A DNA stretch of 64,000 nucleotides from Syntrophaceae bacterium. GTDB taxonomy: Bacteria; Desulfobacterota; Syntrophia; Syntrophales; Smithellaceae. The stretch spans positions 1-64,000 of the forward strand of contig JAHDKI010000023.1 in the NCBI GenBank assembly GCA_018436925.1. The letters are read 5' to 3'. Within the stretch, counting starts at the first letter, position 1. Every line of letters starts with the position of its first letter. This document shows positions 59,163 through 64,000 of this stretch, piece by piece. The position numbers and the translations under genes are program-made. Under the pieces are notes generated by a model. It did not search any database. It was not told the origin of the DNA and saw only the letters and a list, made by a program, of their open reading frames with translations.

Positions 59163-61709
59163 TTACCGCTTGAGCTCATCCCGGAGTGCCAGGCCGATCT
59201 TTTCCATAATATAGGGCTTCTTGACGTATGCGCCCGCTCCCAGTTTTTGAGCTTCCCGGACACGATCTGTTTCCGAAAAACCGCTGACCAGAATCGCTTT
59301 CTGTTGCGGGTTGATTTCTAAAACCTTCTGGTAAGTCGTAAGACCGTCGATTCCCGGCATCATGATCATGTCCAAAACCAGAATATCCGCCCGATGGTCT
59401 TTCAGATACTCCAGGGCCTCCTCTCCGCTCGCAACGGTATGCACCGTATAGCCCAAATGCGTCAGGATTCCGGAGGCGACGTCCCGCTGCTCGGCAATAT
59501 CATCAACGACCAAAACGGATTGCCCGCTGCCCATATATTGTTCGATCGGCGTCTTTTCTTCAGGGACGGTTATTCCCTCGCGTGTTGCAGGAAAATAAAG
59601 CGTGAAGGTGGTTCCCAAGCCCGCTTCAGAGAGCACATCGATGTATCCGCTGTGATCTTTCACCGTTCCCCAGACAATCGCCAATCCCAGGCCGGTTCCG
59701 CTTCTCCCCATGGCCTTTTTTGTATAAAACGGTTCAAAGATCTTTCCCCGATGCTCGACGGGAATCCCCATTCCCGTATCGGACACGCTCAGGATGGTGT
59801 AGTCGCCTTCCCGGACTTCATCATACCCCATCACCGCCTTGTCGAGATAACAGCTCTGCGTCCGGATGACGACTTCTCCCGTTTCGGGAATAGACTCGGC
59901 CGCATTGTTGACCAGGTTCATTAAGGACTTCTCCAGATGCACGGAGGAGCCTTTGATGTTTAACAGCGACTCTTGAAGCTCCGTCCTGAATGTCACGCGG
60001 GAATGGTGATCTTTCATTTTTTCGAACGCGGGTGTCCTGAGAAAATCCGACACAATACAATTGAGATCGACAACCTCCGATACCGTGACGCCCCGCCTGG
60101 CCAGTGTAAGAAGATCCTGGATAATGGCGGCGCCTTTCTCTGCGGATTGGAGAATCTTTTCCGCATAAGTTCTAGCCCGTTGCCCCTCCGGAATTTCCAT
60201 CAGCAACAGCTCCGAAAAACCGGTCATGCCCCCCAGAACATTATTCAGATCATGGGCGACGCCGCCGGCCAATTGCCCCAAGGCTTCCATCTTCTGGGCG
60301 CGCTGCAGGCTTTCCTCCAGGCTTCTTTTCTCTTCTTCCGTTTTGCGGCGGTCCGAGATGTCGGTGATCAGATTCAACGTTGCAGGGCCGCCTTCCCAGT
60401 CGATCAGGACGGAACTGATTTCAATCCACTTGGTATGCCCTCTTTTGTGGAAAGCCCGGTACGTGTGCCGGGTGGGCGTTTTGTCGCCGCTTATTTTTTG
60501 AAGATACCGCTTCGCCACCGCGTCGCGGTCTTCCGGATGGATTAATTCAAAAACGGGAATGGACAAAAACTCCTGCTCCGAATAACCGAACGATTCGATC
60601 GACCGGTGGTTGGTGTATTTAATCATTCCGTCCTGGATCACCAGAATCGCTTCATCGGCGTTTTCCACCAACGATCGATACCGCTCTTCGCTCTTTTGCA
60701 GGGCTTCCTCCGCCCGCCTGCGGTCTGCGATGTTGCGGCAGATTTGCACGATGCCATAAGGAGATCCGTTATCGTTCCGAAGAACATCGCCGTTGACTTC
60801 AAACAGCAGCTTTACGCCGTCCTTCATGATGAGGTGATACTCCTGAGGCCCGAGTTTTCTTTCAAGCATCAGAGACGTGTTTTGCGCCGCCTTAGCCTGA
60901 TCCTCGGGCGCAATAAAGGACAACATGTTTTTCCCGATGATATCTTTTTCCTGATAACCGCTCAGAGTGAGGCCGGCATCGCTGATAAAAAGAACCTCTC
61001 CGTCTAGATTCATCCGAATGATGATGTCCGGCACCGAGTCGATGAGTTTCGTATATATTTCCTTGCTTTCATGCAGCGCCTCATTGAGCGCGCCGAGCTC
61101 ATCATTTTTCCTGCTGAGTTCTTCCTCGGCGCTGATCCTGATATCGATCTCCTTTCTGTAACTGCGGCCTAAAAGCCAGATCATTAAAGCAATGCCCACG
61201 AGAAACCCGGAAACAAGCACGACCCGGTTGACAAAAGCAACGTCCGCCGTTCGATAGGGTTGGATATAGCCGACGGAGATCATCGCGGCGAGGCACAGAT
61301 AGGTCACAAGACAAATCGCAAGGGCGATCCACATTTTACGATACCCGTAGATGATCGCCACAAAGATGATCATCAGGGCATACATGAAATTGCCCGGCGC
61401 ATCGATGCCGCCGATATAATTCGCATTGACGGCGGGAAAATACATGAGCACAGGCGGAATCATGCCGGCTAAGCGCCAGTATCCTGCATGAGTAAGAAAG
61501 ATGGCCGCACAAAGCATCACGGAGACGCCTGAGTAGATGAGTAATGTATCCAGCGGCATTTTGTCGAAGAGGTAAAGGCCGAAAGAAATCAGGGTAAAAG
61601 AAAAAGCAACTCCAAATGAAAAGAACAACACCTTGCGGGTGATGTATTCCCGCCTGGCTAATTCCGGGTCGGTTTCTCTTAAGGTGCGAATAAAACTTAA
61701 TGGGTTCAT
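59163..61709 (-). CDS. Membrane-bound hybrid sensor histidine kinase (6TM-PAS-PAS-HisKA-HATPase-REC)
   Basis: An 848-residue kinase. N-terminal membrane domain with six helices (about 27-190), including FISFGLYLF-type and GFLVGIALMIWLLG segments; coiled coil; PAS 1 (VPDIIIRMNLDGEVLFISDA), PAS 2 (EAILVIQDGMIKYTNHRSIE); HisKA with GGVAHDLNNVLGGMTGF; ATPase with NLVNNAAESIPETG, DTGMGIP and GRSGTGLGLAIV; receiver with ILVLDMIMMPGIDG. The extra Met in the receiver loop is slightly unusual. AAGGGTAAGCAA precedes the ATG. No cognate regulator nearby. Confidence 0.9.
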   Translation of the reverse strand: MNPLSFIRTLRETDPELARREYITRKVLFFSFGVAFSFTLISFGLYLFDKMPLDTLLIYSGVSVMLCAAIFLTHAGYWRLAGMIPPVLMYFPAVNANYIGGIDAPGNFMYALMIIFVAIIYGYRKMWIALAICLVTYLCLAAMISVGYIQPYRTADVAFVNRVVLVSGFLVGIALMIWLLGRSYRKEIDIRISAEEELSRKNDELGALNEALHESKEIYTKLIDSVPDIIIRMNLDGEVLFISDAGLTLSGYQEKDIIGKNMLSFIAPEDQAKAAQNTSLMLERKLGPQEYHLIMKDGVKLLFEVNGDVLRNDNGSPYGIVQICRNIADRRRAEEALQKSEERYRSLVENADEAILVIQDGMIKYTNHRSIESFGYSEQEFLSIPVFELIHPEDRDAVAKRYLQKISGDKTPTRHTYRAFHKRGHTKWIEISSVLIDWEGGPATLNLITDISDRRKTEEEKRSLEESLQRAQKMEALGQLAGGVAHDLNNVLGGMTGFSELLLMEIPEGQRARTYAEKILQSAEKGAAIIQDLLTLARRGVTVSEVVDLNCIVSDFLRTPAFEKMKDHHSRVTFRTELQESLLNIKGSSVHLEKSLMNLVNNAAESIPETGEVVIRTQSCYLDKAVMGYDEVREGDYTILSVSDTGMGIPVEHRGKIFEPFYTKKAMGRSGTGLGLAIVWGTVKDHSGYIDVLSEAGLGTTFTLYFPATREGITVPEEKTPIEQYMGSGQSVLVVDDIAEQRDVASGILTHLGYTVHTVASGEEALEYLKDHRADILVLDMIMMPGIDGLTTYQKVLEINPQQKAILVSGFSETDRVREAQKLGAGAYVKKPYIMEKIGLALRDELKR

Positions 61710-62206
61710 TTGCTTACCCTTAAGATGCGGCGGACGGAGTTATTGTTGAACGGTCGAAAACAATCATTCAATTTTTAAGCTATTTAAACCATACAACTCA
61801 GATGGATGTCAATATGCGCCAGGAGATGTCGGACGGCTTGGAATGGATCGATGTCCTGGAAATTAAAGCGAAAAGAATATTCCCCGGTTTCGCAGGCAGG
61901 CAGACCGCGCATGGAATTTTTTCGGATTCCGTCTTTGAGAAGGGATCTCCTTTGCGTTTTCGCTTCACATCAGGCTGCCGGAGAAATAACATGCCGAAGA
62001 AAGAAGGAGCCAAATGGGGCATCCTTAAAAAAATTCATTCATTTCCCAACGGCAGCCGGATTTTCAGCCGATTGCAGCAACCAGATGAAAAAGAATAAAA
62101 TTTGTGACCACAATACGAAAGGACGTTGCCCTCAACTTCCGGAACACACGGCAGAGAAGGTTTGCGCGTTGTTCTCTGCCGTGTGCTCCGTCTAATTAAT
62201 CAGAGA
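61710..62206. other. Intergenic region with a 14-bp inverted repeat
   Basis: About 500 bp between the kinase start and the M24 peptidase stop. Overlapping frames on both strands (61798-62022 minus, 61802-62195 plus) are not protein-like. The only structure is the inverted repeat at 62145-62185. Confidence 0.5.
62145..62185. repeat. 14-bp inverted repeat downstream of the M24 peptidase gene
   Basis: CACACGGCAGAGAA (62145-62158) pairs perfectly with 62172-62185 across a 13-nt loop. It lies 22 bp beyond the M24 peptidase stop. There is no T-run on either strand, so it is not a standard intrinsic terminator; it may stabilise the 3' end or act with Rho. Confidence 0.6.
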
Positions 62207-63430
62207 TTATTCAATTTCCTCAATGCCCAGCGGATATTTGGACAAGACCTCGCAGCCGTCTTTCGTGATGACGATGTCGTTTTCGTAACGGAAGCCGATC
62301 CCCTCTTCCGGCGCCGCATATTGCATCGCGCAGACGACCATTTCATTTTCTGAATAGACATGATCCTGATCCGTCCAGTAGGGAAGATCGGGATTGACCA
62401 CCGAGCCGATGCGCCATTCGTCACCGAAAAGCCCGATGCCGTGTTCGCAGGCAGGCTGAATGAAATCGCCGCAGCCGCGCGATTCGGCAAAGTCCATCAT
62501 CAGCGCGGCAAGCGTTCCGGGAGTCGTTCCGGCTTTGTAGTTATCGATGACCTTCTGCACAATCGCGACGAAATTATCCGCATGCCAGCGCTGGCGTTTG
62601 GTGGCCGGGCCGATCAGATAATTGTGCGAATGGTCGCCCAGGGCCAGCTTGAACATGGCGTGAAAATCAAGCATCAGCGGTTCGCCGGCCTTGATCTCTT
62701 TGGTGGTCGGCGGCGTGCAGGCGCCCAATCCCGTGCGATAGCCGCTCGAGATTTCATTTAGGCCCGCAAAATTCCATTCCGATACACTGCCCGCTTTGCG
62801 CATGGCCAGCGCGGCGATACCGGCGATGACGGTCTCCGTCATGCCTTTGTAGCCGGCGTTTTCCAACGCCGCACGGGCGGCCTTGTGCCCTTCATCAACG
62901 ATAAGCGAGGCGGTGCGGAAACGTTCGATGGTGCCTTTGTCTTTGATGATTGAGAGTGCATCAATGATATCATGCGAATTGACCCATTCAAATCCGGGAA
63001 GCGCGTCTTTAAAATGCGTGTATTCCCAGTGCGTCAGATTGCCTTCGGCCGTGTAAGTGGAAACGCCGTCTTCGAAACCGATGCGACCGCGGGTGATGCC
63101 GAGTTCGTCCTTGATAAAGTCGGTGATCGCCGACACCTGATCCATGCCGCCCATCGGACCGTAGGCGCGAACGCGGTCGGAATCGAGCCAGGTTTCATCA
63201 CCCACGCGCAGCGCGTCGACGACAAACGTAAAATACGTCGGCTGGCCTTCGGGCGGAATGATCAGATAGCTTCGCCACGGACAAAAGGTATCCAGCACGA
63301 AGCTCATGGTCCGGATACGCGACCCTAAATAGACATCGATGCCGCGTTTGTGCATTTCTTTCTGGATGTCCCGGACGCGTCCGGGATTGTCGATATAATA
63401 TTTGTCTTGAGGATCCAGGATTCTGGGCAT
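62207..63430 (-). CDS. M24-family metallopeptidase (Xaa-Pro peptidase-like)
   Basis: A 407-residue protein with the creatinase-like N-terminal domain (VYLGSRIRTMSFVLDTFCPW) and a pita-bread catalytic domain. Metal ligands can be placed at MLDFHAMFKLALGDHSHNY (Asp, then Asp/His), EHGIGLFGDEW (His) and the C-terminal MVVCAMQYAAPEEGIGFRYE (Glu pair). In classical aminopeptidase P the first ligand pair differs slightly, so a creatinase-like hydrolase is possible. Start 63430 has AAAGGAGG. It is preceded by the SCP2 gene with a 14-bp gap. Confidence 0.85.
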   Translation of the reverse strand: MPRILDPQDKYYIDNPGRVRDIQKEMHKRGIDVYLGSRIRTMSFVLDTFCPWRSYLIIPPEGQPTYFTFVVDALRVGDETWLDSDRVRAYGPMGGMDQVSAITDFIKDELGITRGRIGFEDGVSTYTAEGNLTHWEYTHFKDALPGFEWVNSHDIIDALSIIKDKGTIERFRTASLIVDEGHKAARAALENAGYKGMTETVIAGIAALAMRKAGSVSEWNFAGLNEISSGYRTGLGACTPPTTKEIKAGEPLMLDFHAMFKLALGDHSHNYLIGPATKRQRWHADNFVAIVQKVIDNYKAGTTPGTLAALMMDFAESRGCGDFIQPACEHGIGLFGDEWRIGSVVNPDLPYWTDQDHVYSENEMVVCAMQYAAPEEGIGFRYENDIVITKDGCEVLSKYPLGIEEIE

Positions 63431-63444
63431 AGCGGGCCTCCTTT

Positions 63445-63846
63445 TCAATATTTTGCCGGTATTTTGGCCAGAACCTTGTTGAGACGGTCCGACACGGAGG
63501 CAAGCTTGAGCGCTCTGGCCAGATTGCCTTTAAGTTTCAACTTTCCGGTCATGAGCGCTTTCTGCGCGCCCAGTTCCGCCCGGGAAATCTTGGCAAATGT
63601 TTCGTAATCGCCGAGAATGCGGAATTCCGCCTGGGGCGGCTCGCCCGCGCCTGTTTCCACGCGGGTGATCTTTCCGTCCTTGCATTCGACAAAAAGAAAC
63701 ATTTCCTCCCCGCCGGGACAGTTTTTGTAAATGTTGGACATGGATGTGGTGACGTTGTTCATTTTTTCCGGAGTAAGTTCGGCCTGAAGCCTTTTTAGCG
63801 CTTCGTCGCGCCAGGCGGGGCTTAAGTAAGCGATCAATTCCGACAT
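63445..63846 (-). CDS. SCP2 sterol-binding domain protein
   Basis: A 133-residue soluble lipid-binding protein: LTPEKMNNVTTSMSNIYKNC, GEPPQAEFRILGDYETFAKI and GAQKALMTGKLKLKGNLARA then LKLASVSDRL match SCP2-like domains, which hold fatty acyl or isoprenoid ligands in a hydrophobic tunnel. GGAGGAACAATTT precedes the ATG. It starts a two-gene unit with the M24 peptidase. Confidence 0.87.
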   Translation of the reverse strand: MSELIAYLSPAWRDEALKRLQAELTPEKMNNVTTSMSNIYKNCPGGEEMFLFVECKDGKITRVETGAGEPPQAEFRILGDYETFAKISRAELGAQKALMTGKLKLKGNLARALKLASVSDRLNKVLAKIPAKY

Positions 63847-64000
63847 AAATTGTTCCTCCTGTGATGTCTTATTTACCCGACGGCCCGATCAAACCGTCTG
63901 AATATCGATCCTGCGCAGCCCCCTCGAAAAACCCTGCGGCATCTTTTACTGGCGTCACTATAGATCAAAATAATCTCCTGTCAATATGGGAGAAAGGAGA
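63847..64000. other. Right-edge intergenic region
   Basis: No gene within the window. The last bases (AGAAAGGAGA, 63991-64000) are a strong plus-strand ribosome binding site, so a plus-strand gene probably begins just beyond the edge, diverging from the SCP2 gene. Confidence 0.5.

Noticed and set aside
61798-62195. Overlapping 70-130-codon frames on both strands between the kinase and M24 genes
   Set aside because: They overlap each other, lack ribosome sites and show no protein-like pattern.

Overview
The window is about 64 kb of bacterial chromosome at moderately high GC, densely coded on both strands. The gene set points to an anaerobic Desulfobacterota-type organism, probably near Syntrophales (Syntrophus/Smithella). 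It includes rubrerythrin, a flavoredoxin-like protein, two ADP-forming acyl-CoA synthetase alpha proteins, EF-G2, a GerMN-domain protein, DUF2914, DUF1385 and rSAM/selenodomain-associated glycosyltransferases. This taxonomic call is inference from gene content; no rRNA or tRNA gene was seen. The only clearly foreign segment is the AT-rich left end (1-1616), with an IS3-type element end, an RHS C-terminal tip and a likely immunity gene.

Layout. 1-1616: IS3-family end plus RHS tip/immunity pair. 1699-4454: operon of two exported methyltransferases behind an amino-acid permease, with a TTGACA-N18-TATAAT promoter. 4665-7981: cyclase, EF-G2 and GerMN. 8157-9757: rubrerythrin, flavoredoxin, small protein. 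9818-14244: HIBYL-CoA hydrolase-like protein, DUF2914, MscL, lipoprotein, HD hydrolase, small coiled coil, DUF1385. 14359-18591: LysM protein, PP-loop/NFACT-R protein, DUF4301. 18703-19977: UmuD-like S24 peptidase and SRAP protein diverging from a LexA-like palindrome. 20010-26311: an uncharacterised five-gene zinc-ribbon/TPR/giant membrane-protein operon behind a perfect consensus sigma-70 promoter. 26958-29844: a lycopene-cyclase-like membrane protein overlapping a fusion of a CrtC/AttH lipocalin-like domain to a polyprenyl diphosphate synthase. 30082-32500: Crp/Fnr regulator, thioredoxin, a 29-residue membrane peptide, DUF2892 and a methyltransferase, around an FNR-type box. 32553-35988: RadA and GroES/GroEL. 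36152-38690: DUF4125, DUF4037, TPR and an FMN-binding protein. 38758-42430: three unrelated hydrolases. 42670-47562: tandem-methyltransferase/coiled-coil protein, TylF-like methyltransferase, hybrid kinase. 48035-50162: acyl-CoA synthetase and HAD phosphatase. 50443-56190: seven tightly packed genes including TIGR04283/DUF3047/TIGR04282. 56382-63846: thioesterase-like protein, second acyl-CoA synthetase, second hybrid kinase, M24 peptidase, SCP2 protein.

The two best candidates for an undescribed system are the zinc-ribbon operon (20074-26311), whose large protein has membrane anchors, a Trp-rich segment, a long coiled coil and a pretoxin-like C-terminal half, and the terpenoid pair (26958-29844), where prenyl-chain synthesis is physically fused to a lipocalin-like hydratase/cyclase domain and translationally coupled to a lycopene-cyclase-like membrane protein. 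Lesser candidates are the SOS-type UmuD/SRAP divergon, the FNR-type thioredoxin operon and the RHS toxin/immunity tip.

Limits: all family calls are from reading the sequences by eye, with no database search. Start codons were moved inward where a clear Shine-Dalgarno sequence supported it.
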